DNA of 64,000 nt. Source: Oceanobacter mangrovi (GTDB lineage Bacteria; Pseudomonadota; Gammaproteobacteria; Pseudomonadales; Oceanobacteraceae). Where the stretch lies: NCBI RefSeq assembly GCF_019740315.1, contig NZ_JAHXZR010000001.1:62001-126000 (forward strand). The letters run 5' to 3'. The position numbers and the translations under genes were made by a program. Shown here piece after piece: positions 36,075 through 46,232 of this stretch (the first letter of the stretch is position 1; each line of letters opens with the position of its first letter). Under the pieces are notes generated by a model that was given only the letters and a program-made list of their open reading frames with translations, searched no databases and was not told the origin of the DNA.

Positions 36075-38045
36075 TCAGGCTAGCTCAGCCTCGTTACCTC
36101 GCTGTTCGAGCCAGTTTTTGCGATCACCAGAACGCTTCTTGGCCAGCAACATATCCATTAGTTCCATGGTTTCGGCATAGTTGGCCGAGCCTTCTGATGC
36201 TTCTTCGTCGGAGTTATCCACAGCCTCACGCTCATCTTCCAGCACCAGTTGCACCAACCGACGGGTATTCGGATCCATGGTGGTTTCGCGTAGCTGGATC
36301 GGGTTCATTTCCCCCAGCCCCTTGAAGCGCTGGACATTGACCTTGCCCCGTTTTTTCTCGGCTTCGATACGTTCGAGAATGCCCGCCCGCTCGGCTTCAT
36401 CCAATGCATAATAAACATCCTTGCCAATATCGATCCGGTACAGCGGCGGCATCGCCACATAGACATGACCACCCGCCACCAGCGCCGGGAAATGGCGTAC
36501 GAACAGCGCGCACAGCAGCGTTGCAATGTGCAGGCCGTCCGAGTCGGCATCAGCAAGGATACAAACCTTGCCATAACGCAGTCCGCTGAGGTCATCCGAG
36601 GCCGGATCAATCCCCAGCGCCACCGCAATATCATGCACTTCCTGAGACGCCAGAATCTGGTCGGAATCGACTTCCCAGGTATTCAGGATTTTACCGCGCA
36701 GCGGCATGATGGCCTGGAATTCGCGGTCACGGGCCTGCTTGGCGGAACCACCCGCCGAGTCACCCTCCACCAGAAACAGTTCGGTGCGCTCACTGTCCTG
36801 ACCAGTGCAGTCCGCCAGCTTGCCGGGTAATGCCGGGCCCTGGGTGATTTTTTTGCGAGCCACCTTTTTGGCCTTGCGCAGACGGCTCTGGGCGCTGCTG
36901 ATCGCCAGCTCGGCAAGCTTTTCAGCATCAATGATGTTGTCATTCAGCCACAGCGCAAAGGCATCCTTCACAATGCCTGAGATAAAGGCTGATGCTTCGC
37001 GGGACGACAGCCGTTCCTTGGTTTGACCGGCAAACTGCGGATCGGCCAGCTTGGCTGACAAGACGTAGCCACAGCGCTCCCAGATGTCGTCCGGAGTCAG
37101 TTTGACGCCTCGCGGCAACAGATTACGGAATTCACAAAACTCCCGCAGGGCATCCAGCAGACCGGAGCGGAAACCATTAACGTGAGTACCGCCCTGTGCC
37201 GTCGGAATCAGGTTGACGTAGCTTTCCTGCAGCAGTTCACCGCCCTCCGGCAACCAGTGCACTGCCCAGTCGGCCGCTTCGGTCTTACCAGCGAAAGAGC
37301 CGGTAAATGGCTCGGCAGGCAGCACTTCGTAACCCTTGCTGGCAGCGGCCAGATAGTCTTTCAGACCATCCTGATAGAACCATTCTTCGTTGTCAGCATT
37401 GTCAACGCCCTTGAAGCTGATCTTCAACCCTGGGCACAACACCGCCTTGGCCCGCAGGATGTGCTTCAGTCGCACTACGGAAAAACGTGGGCTGTCGAAA
37501 TATTTTGGATCCGGCAGAAAGCGTACGCTGGTACCCGTGCGTTTCTTGCCACAACTGTCGACCACTTGCAGATCAACTGCCTTTTCACCGTCACGGAAGC
37601 CGATGCGATGTACTTCGCCATTACGCCAGATGGTTACTTCCAGCAGTTGCGACAGCGCATTCACTACGGATACACCGACCCCGTGAAGACCACCGGAGAA
37701 CTGGTAATTGTCGTTGGAGAACTTGCCACCGGCATGCAGCTTGGTGAGGATCAGTTCGACGCCGGAAACGCCGTGCTCCGGGTGAATATCGGTAGGCATC
37801 CCACGACCATCGTCCGTTACGGTCATCGAGCCGTCGTCGTGTAATACCACTTCGATGGAGCTGGCATGACCTGCCAGCGCTTCGTCCACCGAGTTATCAA
37901 TCACTTCCTGGGCGAGGTGATTGGGGCGGGTGGTATCTGTGTACATACCGGGGCGTTTGCGCACCGGATCCAGACCACTGAGCACCTCAATCGATGATGC
38001 ATTGTATTCACCAGCACGCGCCTGGCTGCTGCGATTTTCGGACAT
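36075..38045 (-). CDS. parE: DNA topoisomerase IV subunit B
   Basis: ParE is the ATPase subunit of topoisomerase IV and pairs with ParC, encoded 12 kb away. The 656 residues have the GHKL ATPase (VIDNSVDEALAGHASSIEV, DDGRGMPTDIHPEHG, GGLHGVGVSVVNALS) and the TOPRIM domain (LFLVEGDSAGGSAKQARDR, LADADSDGLHIATLL). It ends in QRFKGLGEMNPIQLRETTMD and a short tail. yqiA lies 72 bp upstream on the same strand, in the E. coli-like order cpdA-yqiA-parE. Confidence 0.96.
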   Translation of the reverse strand: MSENRSSQARAGEYNASSIEVLSGLDPVRKRPGMYTDTTRPNHLAQEVIDNSVDEALAGHASSIEVVLHDDGSMTVTDDGRGMPTDIHPEHGVSGVELILTKLHAGGKFSNDNYQFSGGLHGVGVSVVNALSQLLEVTIWRNGEVHRIGFRDGEKAVDLQVVDSCGKKRTGTSVRFLPDPKYFDSPRFSVVRLKHILRAKAVLCPGLKISFKGVDNADNEEWFYQDGLKDYLAAASKGYEVLPAEPFTGSFAGKTEAADWAVHWLPEGGELLQESYVNLIPTAQGGTHVNGFRSGLLDALREFCEFRNLLPRGVKLTPDDIWERCGYVLSAKLADPQFAGQTKERLSSREASAFISGIVKDAFALWLNDNIIDAEKLAELAISSAQSRLRKAKKVARKKITQGPALPGKLADCTGQDSERTELFLVEGDSAGGSAKQARDREFQAIMPLRGKILNTWEVDSDQILASQEVHDIAVALGIDPASDDLSGLRYGKVCILADADSDGLHIATLLCALFVRHFPALVAGGHVYVAMPPLYRIDIGKDVYYALDEAERAGILERIEAEKKRGKVNVQRFKGLGEMNPIQLRETTMDPNTRRLVQLVLEDEREAVDNSDEEASEGSANYAETMELMDMLLAKKRSGDRKNWLEQRGNEAELA

Positions 38046-38117
38046 AGCTACCTCTTTAACATCCTCGGCCCATGATCGGCAGCCCGAGTATAACGAGCGA
38101 CCGTCAGGCTGGCATCC

Positions 38118-38732
38118 TTACTGCGGGTAATAGTGCTGGCGGGCAAAGGCGACAATAGCGGGCAAATGCTGGTCATAGCCCTGAAAGGCGTGATCACCAC
38201 CCGCTTCAATCACCAGCTGGCAGCGTTCATAGAGTTGTTCGGCGTGGCGGTAATCCAGTGTCGCGTCACCGGTTTGCAGCAGTACCAGCAGCTTGTTGGG
38301 CTGGGCTATCGATTCAACCGCAATATCTGCCAGCATTTGCAGATGGCGCTCTTCCAGCTGATGAACCTCACCCGTGTGGTAGTGGGTTACCGGCCCAAGA
38401 TAATGCCGGAACAATTCGTGAGGACGTACAGCCGGATTCACCAGGACCGCCGGAACCCCGAGATCCTGCGCCAGTCGGGTGGCGTAGAAACCGCCCAGCG
38501 AACTGCCGATTACAAAAACCTGCGGGCACTGCTGTGCCAGCTCATCAAGGGTTTGACGCGCCAGCTGGATCGCTTCAAAGGGACTGAAAGGTAAAACCGG
38601 TGCCTTGATCAGACAACCCGGCAGCTCACGCTGGAAATACTCCAGTGTTTGCTGGGCCTTGGCCGACGCCGGAGAGCTCAGAAAACCATGCAGATAAAGA
38701 CAGGCAACAGTTTGATTGGCAGACAAGGGCAA
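38118..38732 (-). CDS. yqiA: YqiA family esterase (alpha/beta hydrolase)
   Basis: This 204-residue alpha/beta hydrolase has the YqiA/UPF0227 signatures YLHGFLSSPASAKAQQTLEY, the nucleophile elbow VIGSSLGGFYATRLAQ and a late His in IEAGGDHAFQGYDQH. E. coli YqiA shows esterase activity on short acyl or CoA-like substrates; its natural substrate is unclear. It sits between cpdA and parE, the conserved gammaproteobacterial order, 17 bp after cpdA. Confidence 0.9.
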   Translation of the reverse strand: MPLSANQTVACLYLHGFLSSPASAKAQQTLEYFQRELPGCLIKAPVLPFSPFEAIQLARQTLDELAQQCPQVFVIGSSLGGFYATRLAQDLGVPAVLVNPAVRPHELFRHYLGPVTHYHTGEVHQLEERHLQMLADIAVESIAQPNKLLVLLQTGDATLDYRHAEQLYERCQLVIEAGGDHAFQGYDQHLPAIVAFARQHYYPQ

Positions 38733-38749
38733 ACTCCGCAGAAAAGGTT

Positions 38750-39556
38750 TCAGTATCCTTTAACAGAGTAATCTACTTCAAACTCAATATGGTCAACCCG
38801 GCTGACACTGGTTTCAATACGACCGTCTGGATACAGCTCCAGCCAACGGTAACCCGGTGAGCGACGGTCGACGGAAAAGTCCTTGCTGTGCGGTTCAAAC
38901 TGCACACAAGTCGACGGTGTCGACAAATAACGAACGCCGTCAATCAGCTGATCACTGGCCTGGTGGACATGACCCCAGATCAGACAGCGAACATTATCAT
39001 AGGCGTTTACCAGCGCCAGCAGGGCTTCGGAATTGCGAATACCAATGGTATCGATCCAGCGGCTGCCCATTGCAATCGGGTGATGATGGAAAGCAATCAG
39101 GGTATGTAAATCCGGCTCAGCCTGCAGTTGTTGCTGCAGCATCCAGAGTTCAGCTTCAGCCAGCTCTCCATAAACCTGGCCCTCGACCTGAGTATCAAGC
39201 AGGATGATTTGCCAATGCGGAGTTTTGATAACGCGGTTACGCAGCTGTTTGTCAGCTGCCACCAGATCCATGTTGGTCTGGTTATCGTGATTACCAGGCA
39301 GCCAGTAGCATGGCGACTCGAAGCGGTCCAGCTCCCGCCGCAAGTGGCGATAGGACTCAACCGAACCATCCTGGGAAAGATCGCCAGTCACCAGCACCAG
39401 GTCAATGACAGGATGCTCAAGGTCAACCACATCCAATACGGAACGCAGGCTGTCGAGCGTCTTCATGCCCAGCAGGTGGCCATTTTCAGGGGCATTCAGA
39501 TGCGTGTCGGATAACTGCAGCAACCTGATGCAATCTTTGTAATCCAGATAAACCAA
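38750..39556 (-). CDS. cpdA: 3',5'-cyclic-AMP phosphodiesterase
   Basis: CpdA hydrolyses cAMP and so lowers Crp activity. The 268 residues show the calcineurin-like metallophosphoesterase motifs: QLSDTHL (Asp17, His19), VTGDLSQDG, LPGNHDN, AFHHHPIAMGS and WGHVHQ. The start is a TTG with AAGGAG eight bases upstream; no in-frame ATG precedes the first metal motif. The gene stands between yqiB and yqiA. Confidence 0.92.
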   Translation of the reverse strand: MVYLDYKDCIRLLQLSDTHLNAPENGHLLGMKTLDSLRSVLDVVDLEHPVIDLVLVTGDLSQDGSVESYRHLRRELDRFESPCYWLPGNHDNQTNMDLVAADKQLRNRVIKTPHWQIILLDTQVEGQVYGELAEAELWMLQQQLQAEPDLHTLIAFHHHPIAMGSRWIDTIGIRNSEALLALVNAYDNVRCLIWGHVHQASDQLIDGVRYLSTPSTCVQFEPHSKDFSVDRRSPGYRWLELYPDGRIETSVSRVDHIEFEVDYSVKGY

Positions 39557-39646
39557 ACACCACTCCTTGCGGATGTGCCACTACGTTGCCAGTTCATACC
39601 ATCGGTGAATCAGGATTCACCCTTTCAATAACAGCCAGATGTCCGG

Positions 39647-40132
39647 TCAATGTTGCCGGGGTGTCTCCTGCTGCTCAAACGCCGCATCCACGGGATGGTC
39701 CAGATGCCCAAATTTTAGACAATGTTCCAGCCAGTCTGCCAGAAATCGATTTAATTGGGTTTTCTCATCCGGCAAGCGCATTTTTTCGTTAGGGTAGTCG
39801 TAGCGGCCTTCACGCACAGTTTCATTCTGATAGCCAACCACTTCTGCCAGTCGGGCGTCGTGATACATCCGCACCTGCATAACCGGCGGCATGCTCCACT
39901 GACTGCTGTCATCCTGTTGGGCTACCCTCACCATCGTTGTATAACGGTGATTTGCCTCAATTTTAACGGATATTCGCTGACCAGAGTGGGAGCCATTACT
40001 CACCCTGTAAGTATGATCAACGCCCACCCGGTCATCTTTCACCAGTTTCTGGAGCCGGGCATAGTTCGCCTGCCCCAATGATGAAAGGATAGTCAAATCC
40101 GGTACATAGCGTTTGTTTTTACGATTAATCAT
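39647..40132 (-). CDS. yqiB: YqiB family protein (DUF1249)
   Basis: This 161-residue protein has the DUF1249 pattern: KRYVPDLTILSSLGQANYAR at the N-terminus, then MQVRMYHDARLAEVVGYQNE and the end piece KTQLNRFLADWLEHCLKFGH. The family is cytoplasmic, of unknown function, and almost always found between nudF and cpdA as here. It lies 20 bp after nudF. Confidence 0.9.
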   Translation of the reverse strand: MINRKNKRYVPDLTILSSLGQANYARLQKLVKDDRVGVDHTYRVSNGSHSGQRISVKIEANHRYTTMVRVAQQDDSSQWSMPPVMQVRMYHDARLAEVVGYQNETVREGRYDYPNEKMRLPDEKTQLNRFLADWLEHCLKFGHLDHPVDAAFEQQETPRQH

Positions 40133-40152
40133 GCCACTACCAGTGTGCTTGT

Positions 40153-40773
40153 TCAGTCAGCCGGGGCCAGCAGCTCACTGTGATGAATTTTCAGCCATTG
40201 CAGGGCAATGATGCTGGCGGCGTTATTGATGCGGCCAGACTCCAGCAACTGCCAGGCTTCGTCAAAGCTCATAACCACCAGCCGAATATCCTCATGCTCG
40301 TCTTCCAGACCATGCAGGCCACCCACACCATCGCTGTCCAGCAAGCCGCAATAGAGATGAATCTTTTCGCTGCAACCACCCGGCGACGCCCAGTAATGGT
40401 GAATTGGGATCAGCTGTTGAAAGCGGCATCCTGCCTCTTCAAGGGTTTCCCGTTCAGCCACCGCTTCCCAGCTTTCACCGTCTTCCACCATGCCGGCCAC
40501 CAGTTCGATCAACCAGGGCGAATGACCATCAGCCAGCGCACCAATGCGAAATTGCTCGGTAAAAATCAGTCGATCCCGGGCCGGGTCAAACAACATCACA
40601 CAAACCGCTTCACCGCGTTCAAACAGCTCACGTTCAAATACCGGCGTCCAGTCACCGGCGAAGGTACGATGGCGAAGGCTCAGGCGGTCCATCCGGAAAA
40701 AGCCCTGAAAAACGGTTTCCCGCTTTTCCAGCTGCCAGTCTTCGTGTCCAAAATTGATCTGGCTCTGATTCAT
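40153..40773 (-). CDS. nudF: ADP-ribose pyrophosphatase (Nudix)
   Basis: NudF splits ADP-ribose to AMP and ribose 5-phosphate. The 206-residue product has a complete Nudix box, GMVEDGESWEAVAERETLEE followed by AG, and the NudF-type C-terminus (EDIRLVVMSFDEAWQLLESG). The frame stays open upstream to 40893, but the start MNQSQINFGHEDW at 40773 fits the family. It is divergent from tolC, as in E. coli, and leads the nudF-yqiB-cpdA-yqiA-parE series. Confidence 0.92.
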   Translation of the reverse strand: MNQSQINFGHEDWQLEKRETVFQGFFRMDRLSLRHRTFAGDWTPVFERELFERGEAVCVMLFDPARDRLIFTEQFRIGALADGHSPWLIELVAGMVEDGESWEAVAERETLEEAGCRFQQLIPIHHYWASPGGCSEKIHLYCGLLDSDGVGGLHGLEDEHEDIRLVVMSFDEAWQLLESGRINNAASIIALQWLKIHHSELLAPAD

Positions 40774-40922
40774 ACTTGACCTATCTATATATCCATTCAA
40801 GAATACAGGCATGCATTTGTTACACTCACTGTTCTGACCGGATGCACAATGCAAACGCTGGCCGACGGTTATTTCTGATAAACTCGACAGCAATTTTTAA
40901 CCGCAGCCAGCACGGGTTTCCA

Positions 40923-42269
40923 ATGAAAAAAATGATCCCACTGACATTCCTGGTCCTGGCGACCAGTGGCGTAAACGCAACTGACCTTAGCACCATTTAC
41001 CAACAGGCAGCCAGCAACGACGCCGAAATCGCCGCTGCACGCGCCAGCCGTGAAGCCAATGGCTATAACGTCGATATTGCCCGCGGTGCTATCCTGCCAC
41101 AAGCACAGGCTTCCTACAGCGTTACTCGCTACGATGTTGAAGGTGAAAGTGCCAGTGTTGCCAACTACATCCTCAATGGCGATAGCTCACCACAGTCCTA
41201 TTCCAGTGACTATGTGATGCAGCAATTCCAGGTATCGGCCTCCCAGGCGCTGTTCAACCTCAACAGCTGGTATACCTACAAGGCTGCTGCCAGTGTCGAT
41301 GACGCCTACGCCGCCCAACTGCAATTGTCTGAGCAGAACCTGTTGCTGCGTACCGCCCAGGCCTATTTTGACGTGCTGCGTGCGGCCGAAAACCTCGCCA
41401 CTGCCGAAGCTGAAGAAAAAGCGGTCAAGCAATCGCTGGAACAAACCCGTCAGCGTTATGAAGTGGGTTTGATTGCCATCACCGACGTTCAGGAAGCCCA
41501 GGCGACCTACGACCTCACTTATGTAAACCTGCTGTCACAGCAAGCGGCGCTGGACGTCAGCTACGAAGCACTGGAAACCCTCACCGGCCAGCGTTATGAC
41601 GATCTGGCGTCACTGCGTCAGAACGTTGCCATGCAGATGCCAATGCCGGCAGACGTACAGCAATGGGTCGATTCCGGTCTCGACAAATACGCCGGTATCC
41701 AGATGGCAGAAGCCCAGAAAGATGCAGCTCGGCTGCAGCGTGATGCGACCCGTTCCAATCACCTGCCAACCGTGACGTTGAGCGCCGCCTATACCCGTGG
41801 CGACAGCGCACCGTCACTGAACAGCTATCCAACCGATGCCAACTCCAAGACCATTGGTCTGAACGTCTCGGTACCGCTGTTCACTGGTGGCTCGTTGTAC
41901 GCCCAGACCAAACAGTCTGCCAGCAACCTGGCGGTGGCTGATTACCAGCTGGAAAGCCAGCGTCGTTCAGTAAAACAGAACGTCCGCAGCCTCTACCGTC
42001 AGCTGCAAACCAGTGTGCAGAACATTGATGCCCGTCGTCAGTCGATCACTTCGGCAGAGACGGCCCTGAAAGCCACCCAAACCGGTTATGAAGTGGGCAC
42101 CCGTAACATCGTTGAAGTGCTCGACGCCCAGCGCCAGCTGTTCTCTGCCCAGAGCAACTACGCCAACGCGCGTTTCGACTACATCATCAACCTGCTGAAC
42201 CTCAAGTTCTACGCCGGTACCCTCAACGAACAGGATATCCAGTTGCTCAACAGCTGGCTGGAAAGCTGA
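40923..42269 (+). CDS. tolC: TolC family outer-membrane channel protein
   Basis: TolC-type proteins form trimeric outer-membrane ducts for drug efflux and type I secretion. The 448 residues have a signal peptide (MKKMIPLTFLVLATSGVNA) and the two internally repeated TolC domains. Typical helices are LRTAQAYFDVLRAAENLATA and YEVGTRNIVEVLDAQRQLFS, and each half has a QTRQRYEVG or KATQTGYEVG motif. The ATG at 40923 begins the signal peptide; the frame is open further upstream. Position opposite nudF marks it as the main TolC rather than a pump-specific paralogue. Confidence 0.92.
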   Translation: MKKMIPLTFLVLATSGVNATDLSTIYQQAASNDAEIAAARASREANGYNVDIARGAILPQAQASYSVTRYDVEGESASVANYILNGDSSPQSYSSDYVMQQFQVSASQALFNLNSWYTYKAAASVDDAYAAQLQLSEQNLLLRTAQAYFDVLRAAENLATAEAEEKAVKQSLEQTRQRYEVGLIAITDVQEAQATYDLTYVNLLSQQAALDVSYEALETLTGQRYDDLASLRQNVAMQMPMPADVQQWVDSGLDKYAGIQMAEAQKDAARLQRDATRSNHLPTVTLSAAYTRGDSAPSLNSYPTDANSKTIGLNVSVPLFTGGSLYAQTKQSASNLAVADYQLESQRRSVKQNVRSLYRQLQTSVQNIDARRQSITSAETALKATQTGYEVGTRNIVEVLDAQRQLFSAQSNYANARFDYIINLLNLKFYAGTLNEQDIQLLNSWLES

Positions 42270-42303
42270 GTTTTCAGCGACTCTCGTTCAAATCCTGCTC
42301 AAC

Positions 42304-42332
42304 AAAAAGGCGCCTGTAATGGGCGCTTTTTT
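42304..42332 (+). terminator. Intrinsic terminator of tolC
   Basis: AAAAAGGCGCC (42304-42314) pairs with the GGCGCTTTTTT that ends at 42332 across a 7-base loop, 35 bases after the tolC stop. Confidence 0.9.
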
Positions 42333-42397
42333 GTTTTGTCTGTTGTTCCGGCATGCCGGGACCCTACGGATCGGACGTAACAGATACAGGTGATTTG

Positions 42398-43678
42398 TTA
42401 CCCCCGCATGCAGGGGCCCGACGACAACAAGCGATCCGTTATCTTCACCAGCCGCTCGACCACGCCACGGCTTTGCTCTACCAACTGCAGCCCGTGCTGG
42501 CCCATCTGCCGGGCTTGCTGAGGGTTTTCCAACAGCGCCGCCAGATCCGCCGCCAGCGTTTCAACAGCCGTTAATTGCAGCGCACCCGCCGCGACCATCT
42601 GATCAACAATCAGCTGGAAGTTAAAATAGTGTGGCCCCATCAGCACTGGCTTGCCGAGCGCCGCCGGTTCAATCGGGTTATGTCCACCACGCTCGACCAG
42701 AGAGCCGCCCATCACCACCAGATCAGCCGCCGCCAGATACAGCAACATTTCGCCCATACTGTCACCAACAAACAGCTGCGGCTGGTCGCCAGCGCTGACA
42801 TCAGAACGGCGCGCTACAGTACAGCCTGCTTGCTGCGCCAACGCTGCAACAGCGTCGAAACGTTCCGGGTGACGAGGCACCAACAGCAGCAATAATTCCG
42901 GCCATTGCTGGCGCAACTGCTGCCAGGCTGCCAACAACAACTCATCTTCTCCGGCATGACTGGATGCCAGCAACAATACCGGCCGCTCACTACCCCATTG
43001 CTGTCGCAGCTGCTGAGCCTGACGCTGAATATCCGCCGGAATGGCGACATCAAACTTGATGCTGCCAGTAATCTGTAGCCGCTCCTCAGGCAATCCCAAC
43101 TCGACAAAACGCTGGCCATCAACCGGGTTCTGCGCCGCCACCCAGTCAAGCCGTTGCAGCATCGGCCGGGTCAGCGCCGCAAATTTCTGATAACCACGGG
43201 CAGATTTGGCCGATAGCCGGGCATTGGCCAGCAGGCTGGGAATCTGATGACGTGAAGTCCAGGCCAACAAATTGGGCCAGAGTTCGGTTTCCATCACTAT
43301 CAGACAGGCCGGTTGCAGACGGCCACCAAACCAACGCCAGAACAGCGGAATGTCGTACGGCATAAAGCTGTTGCCAACCCGATCACCAAACAGCCGTTGC
43401 ACCTGGGCCGCACCGGTCGGAGTAGTACTGGTAATCCAGAGACGGCGTTGTGGATAAGTCTGTAACAGGGCTTCTATCAAGGGCGCGGCGGCAATCGTCT
43501 CGCCCACCGAAACCGCATGAATCCAGATGCTGCCTGGTTGCGGCTGACGCGCAATCAATCCCAGTCGTTGCCAGACCTGGCTGCGATAGCCGGGATTCTT
43601 GCGGCCACGCCACCACAGCCGCCCCAGCAACAGCGGCAATAACAGGGTCATCAGCAGGGAATACAACAGTCTGGCCAT
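42398..43678 (-). CDS. waaA: 3-deoxy-D-manno-octulosonic acid (Kdo) transferase
   Basis: WaaA (KdtA) adds Kdo to the lipid A precursor at the inner face of the inner membrane. The 426 residues have an N-terminal membrane anchor ([20 protein letters not shown]), the N-domain motif [20 protein letters not shown], and the GT-B donor motifs ([36 protein letters not shown]). The last of these is the family signature. It is divergent from hldE. Confidence 0.95.
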   Translation of the reverse strand: MARLLYSLLMTLLLPLLLGRLWWRGRKNPGYRSQVWQRLGLIARQPQPGSIWIHAVSVGETIAAAPLIEALLQTYPQRRLWITSTTPTGAAQVQRLFGDRVGNSFMPYDIPLFWRWFGGRLQPACLIVMETELWPNLLAWTSRHQIPSLLANARLSAKSARGYQKFAALTRPMLQRLDWVAAQNPVDGQRFVELGLPEERLQITGSIKFDVAIPADIQRQAQQLRQQWGSERPVLLLASSHAGEDELLLAAWQQLRQQWPELLLLLVPRHPERFDAVAALAQQAGCTVARRSDVSAGDQPQLFVGDSMGEMLLYLAAADLVVMGGSLVERGGHNPIEPAALGKPVLMGPHYFNFQLIVDQMVAAGALQLTAVETLAADLAALLENPQQARQMGQHGLQLVEQSRGVVERLVKITDRLLSSGPCMRG

Positions 43679-43774
43679 GGGCAGCAGGTCCGGTTACGAG
43701 AGCGGGCGAATGGTAGCACAAGCCCCGCCTGTGCTAGACTCGGCGCTCCATTTTTTGAGCTGCAGAATCCGCCG

Positions 43775-45205
43775 ATGGAAGTACAGGTCCCCAATTATCA
43801 CAGCGCCAATGTGCTGGTGTATGGCGACGTCATGCTGGATCGTTACTGGCACGGTCCCACCTCGAGAATTTCCCCTGAAGCACCGGTTCCGGTGGTCCGT
43901 ATCCGCGACAGCGAAAACCGCGCCGGTGGCGCCGGTAACGTAGCGCTGAATATTGCCACCCTGGGCGCCAATATCCAGCTGCTGGGAATTACCGGCCAGG
44001 ACGATAACGGTCGTCAGTTGCAACAGCTGCTGGCCGATGCCGGGGTCAACTGTCAGTTTCTGCAGCATCCGAACCATCCGACCATCACCAAGCTGCGGAT
44101 TATCAGCCGCCAGCAACAGTTGATCCGGCTGGACTTTGAAGAAGCGTTTGATGCCACCGATCTAAGCCCACTGTATCAGTCGTTCGATGAACAACTGGCC
44201 AATACCGGCGTGGTGATTCTGTCGGATTACGGCAAGGGCTCCCTCAACGATCCCCAGCGCCTGATCCAGGCCGCTCGCGCCCACAAGGTGCCGGTGCTGG
44301 TTGATCCCAAAGGCACTGATTTCGAACGCTATCGCGGTGCCACCCTGATCACGCCGAACCTGAGCGAATTTGAAGCCGTGGTCGGTGCTTGCCCGGACGA
44401 CGAAAGCCTGGTCGCCAACGGCCAGCGACTGATCGAGCAGTTTGACCTGCAAGCCGTGCTGGTTACCCGCAGCGAAAAGGGCATGACGCTGATTCGCAAG
44501 GATGTCACACCCTTCCACCTGCCAACCCGTGCCCGTGAGGTCTACGACGTTACCGGTGCAGGTGATACCGTGATCTCAGTGCTGGCGGCCTCGCTGGCAG
44601 CCGGTTGTTCGCTGGAGCAGGCCACCGCATTGGCCAATACCGGTGCCGGAATCGTGGTTGGCAAGCTTGGCACAGCCACCGTCACCACCGAAGAACTGCG
44701 TAGCGAATTGCGCAGCGAAAGCCATCAGGGTGCCGGTGTATTTGATGAGGAAAGTCTGGCACTGCTGGTTGAAGACGCCCGTGCCCGTGGCGAAAAACTG
44801 GTGATGACCAACGGCTGTTTCGACATCATTCATCCGGGCCATGTGCAGTACCTGAAAGAAGCCAAGGCACTGGGAGATCGTTTATTGGTGGCGGTGAATT
44901 CGGATGAATCCGTCGCCCGCCTGAAAGGCCCAAGTCGGCCAATCAACCCGCTTGATCACCGCATGGCGGTACTGGCCGGGCTCGAAAGCGTCGATTGGGT
45001 CGTACCGTTTGGCGAAGACACCCCACAACGACTGATCTGCCGCTTGTTGCCAGATATTCTGGTGAAAGGTGGCGACTACACCATCGAACAGATCGCCGGT
45101 GGCGAATGTGTGCAACAAAATGGCGGTGAAGTCATCGTACTGAGCTTCAAGGACAACTGTTCCACCACCGCCATTGTTCAACGAATCCAGCAGGCTGAGG
45201 ACTAA
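43775..45205 (+). CDS. hldE: Bifunctional heptose kinase/adenylyltransferase
   Basis: HldE phosphorylates D-glycero-D-manno-heptose 7-phosphate and later adds AMP, making the ADP-heptose precursor of the LPS core. The 476 residues have a ribokinase-like domain (about 1-320; [36 protein letters not shown]) and a cytidylyltransferase-like domain (about 342-476; [20 protein letters not shown] with the HxGH motif). hldD follows after 3 bp, which completes the pathway. Confidence 0.96.
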   Translation: MEVQVPNYHSANVLVYGDVMLDRYWHGPTSRISPEAPVPVVRIRDSENRAGGAGNVALNIATLGANIQLLGITGQDDNGRQLQQLLADAGVNCQFLQHPNHPTITKLRIISRQQQLIRLDFEEAFDATDLSPLYQSFDEQLANTGVVILSDYGKGSLNDPQRLIQAARAHKVPVLVDPKGTDFERYRGATLITPNLSEFEAVVGACPDDESLVANGQRLIEQFDLQAVLVTRSEKGMTLIRKDVTPFHLPTRAREVYDVTGAGDTVISVLAASLAAGCSLEQATALANTGAGIVVGKLGTATVTTEELRSELRSESHQGAGVFDEESLALLVEDARARGEKLVMTNGCFDIIHPGHVQYLKEAKALGDRLLVAVNSDESVARLKGPSRPINPLDHRMAVLAGLESVDWVVPFGEDTPQRLICRLLPDILVKGGDYTIEQIAGGECVQQNGGEVIVLSFKDNCSTTAIVQRIQQAED

Positions 45206-45208
45206 TTT

Positions 45209-46177
45209 ATGATCATTGTCACCGGAGCGGCCGGTTTTATCGGCGCCAACATCGTCAAGACTCTCAACCAGATGGGCCGCACCGACATCATTGTGGTCGA
45301 CGACCTCAGCAACGGCCGCCAGTTCTACAACCTCAACGATTGCGATATTTTCGATTACCTCGACAAGGACGATTTTATCCAGCGGGTTGAGATGGACGAC
45401 GGCATCCTCGACGACGTTGAAGTCATCTTCCACGAGGGTGCCTGTTCCGATACCACCGAGTGGGACGGCCGTTACATGATGGCCAACAACTACGAATACT
45501 CCAAAGCCCTGCTGCACGCCTGTCTGGACCACAAGATTCCGTATCTGTACGCCTCCAGTGCTGCCGTGTATGGCGGCAGCGCGGTGTTCCGTGAAGAGCG
45601 AGAGCACGAGCAGCCTCTCAATGTTTACGGCTATTCCAAGTGGCAGTTCGACCAATACGTACGCCAGCTGCGTGCCCGTCAGCCAGAACGGTTCCAGAGC
45701 CAGGTAGTGGGGTTCCGTTACTTCAACGTATACGGCCCACGTGAACAGCACAAGGGCGGCATGGCTTCAGTCGCCTTCCACTTCAACAACCAGATCAAGG
45801 ACACTGGCGTCTGCAAGCTGTTCGGTGGCTACGATGGTTACGCCGATGGCGAACAGCGTCGCGACTTCGTGTTTGTTGGTGACGTGGTGAAGGTCAACCT
45901 GTGGTTCTGGAACAACCCGGACCAAAGCGGCATTTTCAACCTCGGCACCGGCCGCTGCCAGAGCTTCAACGAAGTCGCTGATGCGGTCATCAGCTGGCAC
46001 GGCGAACAGGGAACAGCCGCCAGCAAGCAATATGTCGAATTTCCGGACAAGCTCAAGGGCGCCTACCAGAGCTTCACAGAAGCGGATATTTCCGCGCTGC
46101 GTGCAGCTGGCTACAGCGATGAATTTGCCGATGTCAAAACCGGCGTCTATCAATACATGGAATGGCTGAACCAGTAA
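45209..46177 (+). CDS. hldD: ADP-L-glycero-D-manno-heptose 6-epimerase
   Basis: HldD makes the L-glycero epimer of ADP-heptose, the last step before transfer to the LPS core. The 322-residue protein is a short-chain dehydrogenase-like epimerase with the NADP loop [15 protein letters not shown], the [10 protein letters not shown] strand and the [10 protein letters not shown] catalytic Tyr/Lys pair. [18 protein letters not shown] is the HldD-specific region. It directly follows hldE in the same operon. Confidence 0.96.
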   Translation: MIIVTGAAGFIGANIVKTLNQMGRTDIIVVDDLSNGRQFYNLNDCDIFDYLDKDDFIQRVEMDDGILDDVEVIFHEGACSDTTEWDGRYMMANNYEYSKALLHACLDHKIPYLYASSAAVYGGSAVFREEREHEQPLNVYGYSKWQFDQYVRQLRARQPERFQSQVVGFRYFNVYGPREQHKGGMASVAFHFNNQIKDTGVCKLFGGYDGYADGEQRRDFVFVGDVVKVNLWFWNNPDQSGIFNLGTGRCQSFNEVADAVISWHGEQGTAASKQYVEFPDKLKGAYQSFTEADISALRAAGYSDEFADVKTGVYQYMEWLNQ

Positions 46178-46184
46178 TTCCTCC

Positions 46185-46209
46185 GGAGCCCGCTTCAAAG
46201 CCGGGCTCC
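46185..46209 (+). terminator. Hairpin between hldD and lpxL
   Basis: GGAGCCCG and CGGGCTCC (46185-46192 and 46202-46209) form an 8-bp GC-rich stem with a 9-base loop, 8 bases after the hldD stop. There is no T run, so it may only slow transcription into lpxL. Confidence 0.4.
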
Positions 46210-46232
46210 ACGTTCATTTCCCAGGAATTTCC

